64,000 bases of DNA from JBNJGB01 sp051747385 (GCA_051747385.1 JBNJGB010000011.1:128118-192117), one strand, 5' to 3'. Counted from the first letter of the stretch, positions 7,954-16,576 are shown. The notes: generated from the sequence alone by a model not told the origin. Program-made: numbers and translations.

Positions 7954-10185
7954 ATGGGGTACACCCGAAGAGAATTCATCAAGATCAGCGCAGCCGGCGC
8001 TGGCGCAGCCGCCCTCGGGTCGGGCCTGACGACCCGGTGGTGGGGGCTGGACGCTCCGGCGCACGCGGATCCCGGGACGGAGGGCGACAGAGTCGTCCCG
8101 ACCTTCTGCGAGCTCTGCTTCTGGAAGTGCGGCGTGCTCGCCCACGTGCGGGACGGCAAGGTCACGAAGCTGGAGGGCAACCCGCACCACCCCCTGTCCA
8201 ACGGACGCCTCTGCCCGCGTGGCGCGGGCGGCACCGGGCTCCTCTACGACCCCGATCGCCTCAGGACGCCCCTCATTCGCGCGAAGGAGCGCGGCCAGGA
8301 CGTCTTCAAGGAGGCGAGCTGGGACTCGGCCCTGAACCTCGTCGCGGAGAACATGCAGAAGGTGAAGGACCGCCATGGTCCGGAGGCCCTCGCCCTGTTC
8401 TCGCACGGCTTCGGCGGCTCCTGGTTCAAGCGCCTCGTGAAGGCGTACGGGACCCCGAACATCGGCGCCCCGTCCTACGCGCAGTGCCGCGGACCCCGCG
8501 AGGCCGCGTTCACCCTCACCTACGGCGCCGGCCTCGGCTCCCCGGAGCCGGTGGACATGCGCAACTCGCGCTGCATCACGCTCTTCGGCTCGCACCTGGG
8601 CGAGAACATGCACAACACCCAGGTGCAGGACTTCGCGGAGGCCATGGGCCGCGGCGCCGAGCTGGTGGTCGTCGACCCGCGGTTCTCCACCGCCGCCGGC
8701 AAGGCCCGCTACTGGCTGCCCATCAAGCCGGGGACGGACCTGGCGCTGATGCTGGCCTGGATGCACGTCATCCTGAAGGAGAAGCGCTACGACGCGGACT
8801 ACGTCGCCAGGTACACGGTCGGCCTAGAGAAGCTGGAGGAGGAGGTCGCCGACAAGACCCCCGAGTGGGCGTACCCGCTCACCGGCATCCGCCCCGACCT
8901 CATCCGGGAGACCGCACGGTTCATCTCCTCGTTCCGCCCGGCCTCGCTCATCCACCCGGGGCGCCACACGACCTGGACGGGCGACGACACGCAGCGGCTC
9001 CGCGGCACGGCCATCCTTACGGCGCTGCTCGGCGCGTGGGGCCGGCGCGGCGGCTACATCACCCACCACAAGATGAAGGTCCCCGGCTTCCCCGGACCGG
9101 CCTACCCGGAGCACCCGCCCCTGGCCGACCAGCCGAAGAAGGGCGGCTATCCCATGGCCCACGAGTCCCTGGCGAGCGGCCTGCGCGCCGCCTCCTTCCC
9201 GGGCACGGCCGCCTACGACATCAAGGCGTGGCTGGTCTACGGCACGAACCTCATCCAGAGCCTGCCGGACGCGCGCGAGACCATCGAGGCCATCCAGAAC
9301 CTCGACTTCATCGCCACCGTCGACGTCCTCCCGGCGGAGATCGCCGGCTGGAGCGACGTGGTCCTCCCGGAGGCCACCTACCTGGAGCGGGACGACGACA
9401 TCTACTCGTCGAACTTCCGCGAGCCGTTCATCGCCGTGCGGCAGAAGGCCGTCGAGCCCATGTACGACTCGAAGCCGGGCTGGTGGATCGCCAAGGAGCT
9501 GGGGCAGCGGCTGGGCCTCGAGGAGTACTTCGACTTCGCCGACGCGGCCGAGTTCGTGAAGAAGCGGGCCGAGCTGGGCGGCTACGACTACAGGGAGCTC
9601 TCGAGCAAGGGGGCCATCCGCGGGAAGCTGAAGCCCACCTGCGAGGAGGAGGGCATGGCCATCCCGATCTTCACGGAGAGCGGGAAGATCGAGCTGGCCA
9701 GCAGCATCCTCGGCAAGCTGGGCTTCGACGAGGTCCCGAAGTACTACCCGCCGGAGGAGCCCCCGCCGGGGATGTTCCGGCTGCTCACCGGGCGCGCGCC
9801 GCAGCACACCTTCGGCCGGACGACCAACAACCGCCTGCTGGCGTCGGTCTACCGGGAGAACTCGGTGTGGCTGAACAGGGACGCGGCGAAGAGCCTGCCG
9901 GGCTTCGGCACGAAGCCCCTGCGGGACGGCGAGAAGGTGGTCCTGGTCAACCAGGACGACGTCCGCTCGACGCCCGTGCGGGTCAACCTCACGGAGCGCA
10001 TCCGCGGCGACGCCGTCTACCTCGTCCACGGGTGGGGCCACACGGCCCGCGGCCTGAAGTACGCGTTCGGGCGGGGCGCCTCGGATAGCGAGCTGACCAC
10101 CCGCTACAAGAACGACCCGATCATGGGCGGAACCGGGACGAACGTGAACTTCGTCCGCTTCGAGAGGCCGGAGGACGCGGCATGA
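7954..10185 (+). CDS. Tat-exported molybdopterin oxidoreductase, polysulfide/thiosulfate reductase type catalytic subunit
   Basis: The 743-residue product starts with a Tat signal (RREFIKISAAGAG, residues 5-17). C52, C55, C59 and C87 give the CX2CX3CX27C [4Fe-4S] site of the DMSO-reductase superfamily. C178, in SYAQCRGP, is placed like the Mo-ligating Cys of PhsA/PsrA enzymes. A molydopterin-dinucleotide-binding domain fills the last 120 residues (RLLTGRAPQHTFGRT). The gene has GAGGAG before ATG 7954, 32 bases after the regulator. With the ferredoxin, YeeE and NrfD subunits downstream it forms a PsrABC/PhsABC-like complex facing the periplasm. Polysulfide, thiosulfate, tetrathionate and arsenate enzymes share this fold; the sulfur genes favour a sulfur substrate. 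Confidence 0.9.
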   Translation: MGYTRREFIKISAAGAGAAALGSGLTTRWWGLDAPAHADPGTEGDRVVPTFCELCFWKCGVLAHVRDGKVTKLEGNPHHPLSNGRLCPRGAGGTGLLYDPDRLRTPLIRAKERGQDVFKEASWDSALNLVAENMQKVKDRHGPEALALFSHGFGGSWFKRLVKAYGTPNIGAPSYAQCRGPREAAFTLTYGAGLGSPEPVDMRNSRCITLFGSHLGENMHNTQVQDFAEAMGRGAELVVVDPRFSTAAGKARYWLPIKPGTDLALMLAWMHVILKEKRYDADYVARYTVGLEKLEEEVADKTPEWAYPLTGIRPDLIRETARFISSFRPASLIHPGRHTTWTGDDTQRLRGTAILTALLGAWGRRGGYITHHKMKVPGFPGPAYPEHPPLADQPKKGGYPMAHESLASGLRAASFPGTAAYDIKAWLVYGTNLIQSLPDARETIEAIQNLDFIATVDVLPAEIAGWSDVVLPEATYLERDDDIYSSNFREPFIAVRQKAVEPMYDSKPGWWIAKELGQRLGLEEYFDFADAAEFVKKRAELGGYDYRELSSKGAIRGKLKPTCEEEGMAIPIFTESGKIELASSILGKLGFDEVPKYYPPEEPPPGMFRLLTGRAPQHTFGRTTNNRLLASVYRENSVWLNRDAAKSLPGFGTKPLRDGEKVVLVNQDDVRSTPVRVNLTERIRGDAVYLVHGWGHTARGLKYAFGRGASDSELTTRYKNDPIMGGTGTNVNFVRFERPEDAA

Positions 10186-10724
10186 GCAACAAGCGCTACG
10201 CCATGGCGATCGACATGCGCCGCTGCGTCGGCTGCAACGCGTGTGTCATCGCCTGCAAGACGGAGAACGACCTCCCCGACGGGGCGTTCAGGAACTGGAT
10301 CACCACGGAGACGAAGGGCGTCTTCCCGAACCTGACCCAGGAGATCCGCTCCGAGCGGTGCATGCACTGCACCGACGCCCCGTGCGTGAACTCGTGCCCC
10401 ACGGGGGCGAGCCACTACGCGGAGGGGGGCATCGTCCTGGTCGAGGAGGAGAAGTGCACGGGCTGCAAGGCGTGCATCGCCTCGTGCCCGTACGACGCCC
10501 GCTACATCCACCCCGAGGGCTTCGCGGACAAGTGCACCTTCTGCATCCACCGGGTCACCAGGGGCCAGGAGCCCGCCTGCGTCGAGACGTGCCCCACCGA
10601 GGCGCTGATCTTCGGCGACGTGAACGACCCGGAAAGCGAGATCTCGAAGATCCTCCGCGAGCGGAAGCACAAGGTGCTGAAGCCCGAGATGGGGACGAAC
10701 CCGAACCTCTTCTACCTGAGCTAG
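10182..10724 (+). CDS. Four-cluster ferredoxin electron-transfer subunit (PsrB/PhsB/TtrB type)
   Basis: The 180-residue protein carries four groups of cysteines: CVGCNACVIAC at 15-25, CMHCTDAPCVNSC near 60, CTGCKACIASC near 92 and CTFC...CVETC near 112-132, enough for four [4Fe-4S] clusters. It links the molybdoenzyme to the quinone-reactive membrane subunit. It overlaps the upstream gene by ATGA, a sign of translational coupling. It has no export signal of its own, as expected for partners that ride out with the Tat-exported subunit. Confidence 0.93.
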   Translation: MSNKRYAMAIDMRRCVGCNACVIACKTENDLPDGAFRNWITTETKGVFPNLTQEIRSERCMHCTDAPCVNSCPTGASHYAEGGIVLVEEEKCTGCKACIASCPYDARYIHPEGFADKCTFCIHRVTRGQEPACVETCPTEALIFGDVNDPESEISKILRERKHKVLKPEMGTNPNLFYLS

Positions 10725-10737
10725 CCGGAGGACCCAG

Positions 10738-11256
10738 ATGGAACAACGATCGGAGAAGTTCTGGAACCCGTACCTGGCGGGCATCGCGCTCGGCCTGGTG
10801 CTCCTGGCCACCTTCCTCGTCATGGGGAAGGGGCTGGGCGCCTCGGGCGCGGCCAACCGCGTCGGCATCCTGGCGCTGGACACCGTGGCGCCCGGGCACG
10901 TGGCGGCCAATGACCAATTCGCCCACTACACCGCCGACGGCTCGCACATCCTGGACAACTGGCTGGTCTTCGAGGTCTTCGGCGTGCTGCTCGGCGGCGC
11001 GGTGGCGGCCTACACGGCCGGGCGGCTGAAGCTCGGCGTGCTCAAGGGTCGGGGCGTGTCCGTCGCGGCGCGCTTCGCCTTCGCCATGACCGGCGGCGTC
11101 CTCATGGGCGTGGCGGCTCGCTTCGCCCGCGGCTGCACCTCCGGGCAGGCCCTGTCCGGCGGCGCGCTGATGTCGGTCGGTAGCTGGATCTTCATGCTCT
11201 CGGTGTTCGCCGGAGGCTACGCCGTCGCGATGCTGGTGAGGAGGCAGTGGTCATGA
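10738..11256 (+). CDS. YeeE/YedE-family membrane protein (sulfur transport), first copy
   Basis: The 172-residue protein has about four or five membrane helices and the family signature GVAARFARGCTSGQALSGGA near residues 119-138. YeeE/YedE proteins import thiosulfate or handle persulfide sulfur through conserved membrane cysteines; the Cys in GCTSGQ is the key one. CCGGAGGA precedes the ATG, 13 bases after the ferredoxin stop. With the next gene it probably makes one two-part channel, as in split YeeE pairs of other bacteria, feeding or draining sulfur for the reductase. Confidence 0.88.
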   Translation: MEQRSEKFWNPYLAGIALGLVLLATFLVMGKGLGASGAANRVGILALDTVAPGHVAANDQFAHYTADGSHILDNWLVFEVFGVLLGGAVAAYTAGRLKLGVLKGRGVSVAARFAFAMTGGVLMGVAARFARGCTSGQALSGGALMSVGSWIFMLSVFAGGYAVAMLVRRQWS

Positions 11257-12449
11257 CATTCCCGTTCGCATCCCTGGTCGCAGAGCACCGCGAGATCGGC
11301 CTCGTCGTCGCCGTCATCCTCGGCTTCGGCTTCGGCTTCGTGCTCGAGCGGGCGGGCTTCGGCCGCGCGCCGAAGCTGGCGGCCCAGTTCTACCTGCGCG
11401 ACATGCGCGTGTTCAAAGTGATGTTCAGCGCCATCCTCACCGCCATGGTGGGCATGATGGTGCTGTCCGGCTTCGGCCTCGCCGACCTGGAGGCCATCGC
11501 CACCTCGGCCGTGTCCTGGACCTACATCTGGCCCATGCTCGTGGGCGGGTTGATCCTGGGCGCCGGCTTCATCACGGCGGGCTACTGCCCCGGCACCTCG
11601 CTGGTCTCGGCGGCGTCGGGCAACATGGACGGCCTGGTGACGTTCGCGGGCGTCATCGTCGGCTCCCTCGCATTCGGCGAGATCTACCCGATGGTGGCGG
11701 ACTTCCACGTGAGCGGGAACCAGGAGCACATGTTCCTCTACGACGTGCTCGGCATCCCCGCCCCCGTGCTGGCCGTGCTCATCGTCCTGATGGCCATCGG
11801 CCTGTTCATGGGCGCGGAGAAGGTGGAGAAGCACTTCGGCGGCAAGGCCGAGAACCACGTCCTGGAGCCGAGCCCCCGCCAGCCCCGGCGCCTCGCCTTC
11901 GCGACCTTCGGCGGCCTGGGTGTCCTGGGCCTCGTCGCCCTGGCGCTCCCCACCGCCAGCAGCGCCTCTGCCACGCCCGGGGGCGAGGTGGAGACCATGA
12001 CGGCGAAGGAGGTCGCGCAGCGCGTGCTCGACGAGCCGTGGACCGTGCGGGTCGTCGACCTGCGCGCCCGCGAGGCCTGCTCGGAGCAGCGCATCCCGGG
12101 CGCCGAGTGCGTGCCCGAGGCCGACCTCGGCAACCTGGGCCTGCCGTACGCCCCGCCCGCGCGGGACCTGGTCCTCGTCGCGGACGGGGATATGGCGCAC
12201 GTGCCGGAGGATGCCGTGGCCTACGAGGGGCGGGTGTTCAAGCTGGAGGGTGGCTTCCCTGCGTGGAAGGCCTACGCCCTGACGGCTCCGGAGCCGCCCA
12301 AGGCCGACGCCACGAAGGCCGAGCGCGAGGAGTACGTCTTCCGCTCCGGCCTGCATGCGGCCATGACGGGGACCAAGCAGGCCGCGCCCTCGCCGGCCCC
12401 GACGGTGAAGTTCAAGCCGAAGAAGAAGAAGGGCGGCGGCTGCAATTAG
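11253..12449 (+). CDS. YeeE/YedE membrane protein fused to a rhodanese-like domain lacking the catalytic Cys
   Basis: The 398-residue protein combines an N-terminal YeeE/YedE module of about 230 residues (signature ITAGYCPGTSLVSAASGN near 110) with a rhodanese-like domain at about 245-345 (VRVVDLRAREACSEQRIPGAE ... KLEGGFPAWKAY). Where active rhodaneses have the loop Cys (CRSG), this one reads LVLVADGDMAHV, so it should not form a persulfide there. The C-terminus is Lys-rich and ends KKKKGGGCN, giving one mobile terminal Cys. The ATG at 11253 overlaps the preceding stop (ATGA) and has GAGGAGG upstream; the GTG at 11247 is less well placed. Confidence 0.87.
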   Translation: MTFPFASLVAEHREIGLVVAVILGFGFGFVLERAGFGRAPKLAAQFYLRDMRVFKVMFSAILTAMVGMMVLSGFGLADLEAIATSAVSWTYIWPMLVGGLILGAGFITAGYCPGTSLVSAASGNMDGLVTFAGVIVGSLAFGEIYPMVADFHVSGNQEHMFLYDVLGIPAPVLAVLIVLMAIGLFMGAEKVEKHFGGKAENHVLEPSPRQPRRLAFATFGGLGVLGLVALALPTASSASATPGGEVETMTAKEVAQRVLDEPWTVRVVDLRAREACSEQRIPGAECVPEADLGNLGLPYAPPARDLVLVADGDMAHVPEDAVAYEGRVFKLEGGFPAWKAYALTAPEPPKADATKAEREEYVFRSGLHAAMTGTKQAAPSPAPTVKFKPKKKKGGGCN

Positions 12450-12647
12450 CCTCCGGCCCCCGCGATCCGCCGGCTACAGCTTGGGATCCACCCGCGTCTT
12501 CGGCGCGTGCTCCCTCCAGCCGGCTCGACATACCACCAGTATGCCTGCACCGGCCTCCAGTCCGCGCCACGCCGAATCCACGGGCGCCTCCCGGCGCTTC
12601 GCTCGGCGTCTCGCGGGAGCCGGAGGCTCTTACGGGAGGAAATCCGA
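12450..12647 (+). other. Intra-operon spacer with two hairpins
   Basis: 198 bases separate the YeeE-rhodanese and NrfD genes, far more than other gaps in this operon. They contain CATAC-CACCA-GTATG at 12529-12543 and an arm pair CTCCCG/CGGGAG at about 12586-12620. No open frame with a ribosome site was found. It may hold an attenuator, an mRNA processing site or a second promoter. Confidence 0.5.
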
Positions 12648-13583
12648 ATGCCCGAAGTCGATCTCACACGAGCCAACCACCTGATCGATCCCCAGCTCCA
12701 CGTGTGGGGCTGGGAGATCCCGGTGTACCTCTTCCTGGGTGGGGTGGCCGCCGGCCTGATGGTGATGACGGCGATCCTGTCGAAGCGCATCAGGCCCGAG
12801 GACCGCTCCAGGTGGGCGCGGTGGATGCCGTTCGCGGCGCCCATCGTCCTGTCCCTGGGGATGGGCGCGCTGTTCCTGGACCTGGAGCACAAGCTCCACG
12901 TGTTCCGCTTCTACACCACCTTCCAGGTGACCTCGCCCATGTCGTGGGGCGCCTGGATCCTGCTGGGGATCTACCCGGCCACCCTCCTCATGGGCCTGAG
13001 CATGCTCACCCGCGCGGAGGTGGATGCGGCGAAGTCCAAGGTCCCCCTGGGCGGGCTGATCGAGTGGGCGCGTGACCTGGCGAAAGAGCACGAGACCGGC
13101 GTCCGCCGGGCCAACGTGGCCCTGGGCATCGGCCTCGGCGTCTACACCGGCATCCTGCTGAGCACGCTCGGCGCCCGCGCGGTGTGGAACTCGTCGGTCC
13201 TGGGTCCGCTCTTCCTCGTCTCCGGCGTGTCCACGGGCGCGGCGTTCATGATGCTGTTCCCGCTGAGCCACGACGAGCACGAGACGCTCCGGAAGTGGGA
13301 CATGGGCGCCATCGGCGCCGAGCTGGGCCTCCTCGCGCTCTTCCTCATCGGCCTGACCACGGCCGGCGAGGCCACCTCCGAGGCGGCGGCGCTCTTCCTC
13401 GGCGGCCCGTACACGGCCACGTTCTGGTCCCTGGTCGTCATCGGCGGCCTCCTGACGCCGTTCGCGCTGGAGACCCTCGAGGCCAAGAAGGGCCTGAAGC
13501 CGACACTGTACGCGCCCGCGCTGTTGCTCGTCGGCGGCCTGGCGCTGCGCTGGGTCTTCGTGGTCACCGGTCAGGCCATGTAA
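12648..13583 (+). CDS. NrfD/PsrC-family quinone-linked membrane subunit
   Basis: This 311-residue integral membrane protein has eight or nine helices and matches the NrfD/PsrC family: WGWEIPVYLFLGGVAAGLMV near 21-40, LDLEHKLHVFRFYTTFQ near 80, SPMSWGAWILLGIYP near 98 and PLFLVSGVSTGAAFMMLFP near 190. PsrC anchors the molybdoenzyme and ferredoxin subunits and exchanges electrons with menaquinone or ubiquinone. GGGAGGA lies seven bases before ATG 12648, so the upstream open frame is not used. It completes the Psr/Phs-like set. Confidence 0.9.
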   Translation: MPEVDLTRANHLIDPQLHVWGWEIPVYLFLGGVAAGLMVMTAILSKRIRPEDRSRWARWMPFAAPIVLSLGMGALFLDLEHKLHVFRFYTTFQVTSPMSWGAWILLGIYPATLLMGLSMLTRAEVDAAKSKVPLGGLIEWARDLAKEHETGVRRANVALGIGLGVYTGILLSTLGARAVWNSSVLGPLFLVSGVSTGAAFMMLFPLSHDEHETLRKWDMGAIGAELGLLALFLIGLTTAGEATSEAAALFLGGPYTATFWSLVVIGGLLTPFALETLEAKKGLKPTLYAPALLLVGGLALRWVFVVTGQAM

Positions 13584-13751
13584 CGACCCATGAGAGGGTT
13601 CGGACCGGGCGGGCCGCCCGGGGCGCCTTCGGGTTGCCTCGCGCGGCCCGCTCGCTTTCGGGGGTGCCCTCCACTCCCGGCCCGGAACGCGTTACGCTCG
13701 CCCCTACGAGCGGGGCGCCGCGCGTAGCCCCCGGACCAGGAGGAGGACAGC
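13584..13751 (+). terminator. GC-rich palindromic stretch after the Psr-like operon
   Basis: The sequence CCGGGCGGGCCGCCCGG near 13606-13622 can fold back on itself, 25 bases after the NrfD stop. There is no T-run, so it is only a possible end of the sulfur operon before serA. Confidence 0.35.
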
Positions 13752-14951
13752 ATGAAGGTCGTGGTCGCGGACAAGATCTCCCGGGGGCCCGTGCAGGCCC
13801 TCAAGGAGATCGCACGGGAGGTGGTCTTCGAGCCCCTCCTGAAGGGCGAGGCCCTGGCGGACGCCTGCGAGGACGCCGAGGTGCTGGTGGTGCGGTCGAC
13901 GAAGGTGCCGGCCATGGTCTTCGAGCGTGCCCCGAAGCTGGCGCTCGTCGTCCGGGCGGGCGCAGGCGTCAACACCATCGACGTGCCCGAGGCCGCCCGC
14001 CGGGGGATCTTCGTGGCGAACTGTCCGGGCCGGAACGCGGACGCCGTGGCGGAGCTGGCGATCGGCCTCATGGTGGCCCTCGACCGCCGGATCCCCGACA
14101 ACGTCGCCGCCTTCCGCCAGGGGCGCTGGAACAAGAAGGGCTTCTCCCAGGCCCAGGGGCTGGCCGGTCGCACCGTGGGGGTCGTGGGCCTGGGCCGAAT
14201 CGGCTACGGCTTCCTCCAGCGGGCCCGCGCCTTCGGAATGAAGCCCCTGGCGTGGTCCCGCTCGCTCACCGAGGAGCGCGCCCACGAGCTGGGCATCCGC
14301 CGGGCGGACTCCATCGAGGAGGTCCTGCAGCGGTCGGACGTGGTGTCCCTGCACCTCGCCCAGACGCCGCATACCGAGAACCTCTTCGACGCCGAGATGC
14401 TCTCCCACGTCCGGCCGCAGGCGATCTTCATCAACACGTCGAGGGCCGGGATCGTGGACGAGGACGCGCTCCTCCGGATCGTCGAAGACCGGGGCGTCCG
14501 CGTGGGCCTGGACGTGTTCGACGACGAGCCGTCGGGCAAGGAGGGCGAGGTCACCACCCCGCTCCAGCAGCATCGGAACGTCTACGTGACCCACCACATC
14601 GGCGCCTCCACGGAGCAGGCCCAGCAGGCGGTGGCCGCCGAGGTCGTGCGCATCATCCAGACCTTCGCGGACACCGGCCGGGTCCCCAACTCCGTGAACC
14701 TGTGCGAGCGCACCCCGGCCACCCACCAGGTCGCGGTCCGCCACGCCGACCAGGTGGGCGTCCTCGCCGGGGTCCTGGCCGAGATCAGCCGCCACGGCCT
14801 GAACGTCGAGGAACTCCAGAACATCGTCTTTGACGGCGCCGAGGCCGCCTGCTGCTACATCCAGCTCGCCGCCGAGCCCCCGGCCGCCCTGCTGGACGCC
14901 CTCCAGTCCCAGGAGCACGTCCACGGCGTCTCCTCCCAGCGGATCGGGTAG
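13752..14951 (+). CDS. serA: D-3-phosphoglycerate dehydrogenase
   Basis: The 399-residue enzyme oxidises 3-phosphoglycerate to phosphohydroxypyruvate with NAD, the first step of serine synthesis. It shows the D-2-hydroxyacid dehydrogenase fold: nucleotide-binding GRTVGVVGLGRIGYG near 137-151, catalytic Arg in FINTSRAGIVDE near 230, a Glu in the DVFDDEP region near 257 and the catalytic His in YVTHHIGAST near 280. An ACT-like regulatory domain follows at about 325-395 (DQVGVLAGVLAEISRHGLNV), where serine could bind. AGGAGGA precedes the ATG. It appears to be a single gene. Confidence 0.93.
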   Translation: MKVVVADKISRGPVQALKEIAREVVFEPLLKGEALADACEDAEVLVVRSTKVPAMVFERAPKLALVVRAGAGVNTIDVPEAARRGIFVANCPGRNADAVAELAIGLMVALDRRIPDNVAAFRQGRWNKKGFSQAQGLAGRTVGVVGLGRIGYGFLQRARAFGMKPLAWSRSLTEERAHELGIRRADSIEEVLQRSDVVSLHLAQTPHTENLFDAEMLSHVRPQAIFINTSRAGIVDEDALLRIVEDRGVRVGLDVFDDEPSGKEGEVTTPLQQHRNVYVTHHIGASTEQAQQAVAAEVVRIIQTFADTGRVPNSVNLCERTPATHQVAVRHADQVGVLAGVLAEISRHGLNVEELQNIVFDGAEAACCYIQLAAEPPAALLDALQSQEHVHGVSSQRIG

Positions 14952-15024
14952 GTCTCGGCAGGCCGGAGCCTGGTGGGTCGGCAGACTGGTGATATGGCGA
15001 CTTGGTGAGATGGAGGTCACCACC

Positions 15025-15261
15025 ATGCCCAGGCTGACCATCACGCTGTCGGACGAGCGTCACCGCGCCCTGAAGGAGGCCGCGGCTCGCCGAGGGGTGA
15101 CCATCCGGGAGCTCGTCGAGGACAGCCTCGACTTCTACGGCATCCGGACCACGGACTCCGATGCCGCGATCGTGGCTCGTGCGCGCGCCGCGAGCGGGCT
15201 CGACGAGGAGGAGGCGTTGCGCCTGGCCGTCGAGGCGACGCGAGCGGAACGCCGCCGGTGA
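15025..15261 (+). CDS. Ribbon-helix-helix antitoxin (VapB-like)
   Basis: The 78-residue protein begins MPRLTITLSDERHRALKEAA, a typical N-terminal RHH beta strand and helix, followed by RRGVTIRELVEDSLD. The C-terminal half is charged and should bind a toxin. GGAGGT seven bases before ATG 15025 decides against the ATG at 15010. Its stop overlaps the GTG of a truncated PIN toxin. It probably still can repress its promoter but has no intact partner here. Confidence 0.8.
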   Translation: MPRLTITLSDERHRALKEAAARRGVTIRELVEDSLDFYGIRTTDSDAAIVARARAASGLDEEEALRLAVEATRAERRR

Positions 15262-15371
15262 CCGCGAGCCGGCCGGTCGTGTCGGACACCAACGTCGTGG
15301 TCGCCGCCCTCCTCAGCTGTCAGATCTCACGGTCGTTCGTGGAGCGGGTCGAAACCTCGTCCGGGACGTGA
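15258..15371 (+). pseudogene. Truncated PIN-domain (VapC) toxin remnant
   Basis: A GTG start overlapping the antitoxin stop (GTGA) opens a 37-residue frame beginning with VVSDTNVVVAALLS, the first strand and first acidic residue of a PIN nuclease domain. The frame then leaves the family and stops. Normal VapC proteins are about 130-140 residues with four acidic residues; only the first is present. The toxin has lost its 3' part by deletion. Confidence 0.7.
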
Positions 15372-15408
15372 GACCGCGTCGCGCGGATTCCGGTGATACG
15401 ATGGGGTC

Positions 15409-15627
15409 GTGACCAAGGCTGAACCGAACCTGGACCTTGGGCCCGTCCAAGCCGACGAGGGACCTTCGCCGGTGGAGGGATTGACGCGGGCCGAGTATGA
15501 CGCCATCGCGGACGACATCCGCTGGTTCTCCCGGCTCACCCTCGGACAGAAGCTCCGCTCGGCCGAGCACTACCTGCGAGAGGACCGCTGGCTGCGGCGC
15601 TTCCACGAGGTGGAGCGTGCGAGCTGA
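15409..15627 (+). CDS. Small hypothetical protein
   Basis: A 72-residue acidic to neutral protein starts with GTG and ends in RWLRRFHEVERAS. Residues 25-70 look helical and amphipathic (LTRAEYDAIADDIRWFSRL). No family was recognised. It lies between two toxin-antitoxin loci and may belong to that mobile neighbourhood. There is no strong ribosome site, so translation is uncertain. Confidence 0.45.
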   Translation: MTKAEPNLDLGPVQADEGPSPVEGLTRAEYDAIADDIRWFSRLTLGQKLRSAEHYLREDRWLRRFHEVERAS

Positions 15628-15663
15628 GACGCGCATCGACATGCCGGAGATCTCCGGTGCCTG

Positions 15664-16101
15664 CTACGGTCGAGCTTCCAGCGGATTGTGCCAGACCAGC
15701 CCGGAGAATCGGGCGAAGTCGGCGTCGTTGGAGTGCAGCTCCGCCTGGTGCTCGATGGCCAGCGCCGCCAGGTGTGCGTCGGTCGTCAGGGAGCCGGCGA
15801 CGCCGATCTCCCCCAGCAGGGAGTCGAGGATGTTCAGGTGTCGAGGGCCGGGCGCCAGGACGTGCACGTGGCTGCGCTGCAACCACGAGCGGACCATCTC
15901 GACCGCTCGCCCCGGCTCCATCGGGTGCACGAGGACGCGGGGATGGGTCATGATGCGCACGAAGCCCATGGCGACCGCCCACGGGAGGCCGACCGGACGG
16001 TGGTCGGTCAGCGTCTCCTCCCACCACGCCTTCGCGGCGGCATGGCGTGGCGCGTCGGCGTTGTAGGCGTACACCAGCAGGTTGACGTCCGGGAGGATCA
16101 C
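15664..16101 (-). CDS. PIN-domain toxin (VapC family)
   Basis: The 145-residue protein opens with MILPDVNLLVYAYNADAPRH, which has the first PIN Asp, and continues with a Glu/Asp set around residues 45, 105 (LTTDAHLAALAIEH) and 123 (LHSNDADFARF). This is the four-acid, metal-dependent ribonuclease pattern of VapC. It closely resembles plasmid- and chromosome-borne PIN toxins of the HNxLxY type. The GTG start overlaps the antitoxin stop by four bases, a normal VapBC layout. Confidence 0.88.
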   Translation of the reverse strand: MILPDVNLLVYAYNADAPRHAAAKAWWEETLTDHRPVGLPWAVAMGFVRIMTHPRVLVHPMEPGRAVEMVRSWLQRSHVHVLAPGPRHLNILDSLLGEIGVAGSLTTDAHLAALAIEHQAELHSNDADFARFSGLVWHNPLEARP

Positions 16102-16364
16102 GTGTCGGCCCGTGGTTCTTCCTCGAAGTCCTCGACCTCCAGCTCGTCCAGGAGCTGGTTCAGGCGTCCCGGATCCACGCCGGGACGGAACCCCCCGTGG
16201 TGCGGCTCCACGACATAGGGGCCGTCGCCCTCGGAACCCTCCGGCGCGTCCAACCCACGGCGCAGGACGGCATTGAGCACGGCCTTGAAGGACTCGTGCC
16301 GCTCGTGGGCCAGCGCCTTCAGGCGGGTGGCCACGTCGGGATCGAGCGTCACGGTGGTCCTCAT
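16098..16364 (-). CDS. Ribbon-helix-helix antitoxin partner of the PIN toxin
   Basis: Starting at ATG 16364 the product has 88 residues: an N-terminal RHH motif (MRTTVTLDPDVATRLKALA), a basic helix (ESFKAVLNAVLRRGL) and an acidic C-terminus (LLDELEVEDFEEE) suited to neutralising the toxin. A longer reading from upstream runs through the Lys/Gly-coding repeat and is not credible. Upstream is the hairpin repeat at 16395-16576, which may influence its promoter. Confidence 0.85.
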   Translation of the reverse strand: MRTTVTLDPDVATRLKALAHERHESFKAVLNAVLRRGLDAPEGSEGDGPYVVEPHHGGFRPGVDPGRLNQLLDELEVEDFEEEPRADT

Positions 16365-16394
16365 GGAGTCATCATGATGCGCCGGTTTCATGCA

Positions 16395-16576
16395 GTCAAG
16401 ATGGCCCGCTCGTGCGGACAGGGCGGTCGCAAAGTCGACCGCCCTCCCTTGCCTTTGCCCTTGCCCTTGCCCTTGCCCGCTCTCAAACGCGCAAAACCCG
16501 TCGTTTCGCAGCGGGTGCAATCCCGTGCCGGGCGCCGTACCGCCGGGCGGCCCTCACTTCTCCGACTTTGCGATTG
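16395..16576 (-). repeat. Dispersed hairpin plus (GGGCAA)n repeat, copy 1
   Basis: A 9-bp stem GGGCGGTCG/CGACCGCCC (16421-16444) is followed by a run of CCCTTG hexamers (to about 16479), then about 95 bases ending at a conserved CGCAAAGTCGGA end (minus orientation). The whole block is alike to the one at 26.1-26.6 kb. Read on the minus strand the hexamers form GGGCAAGGGCAAGGGCAAGGG, a G-quadruplex-type sequence. Confidence 0.85.
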
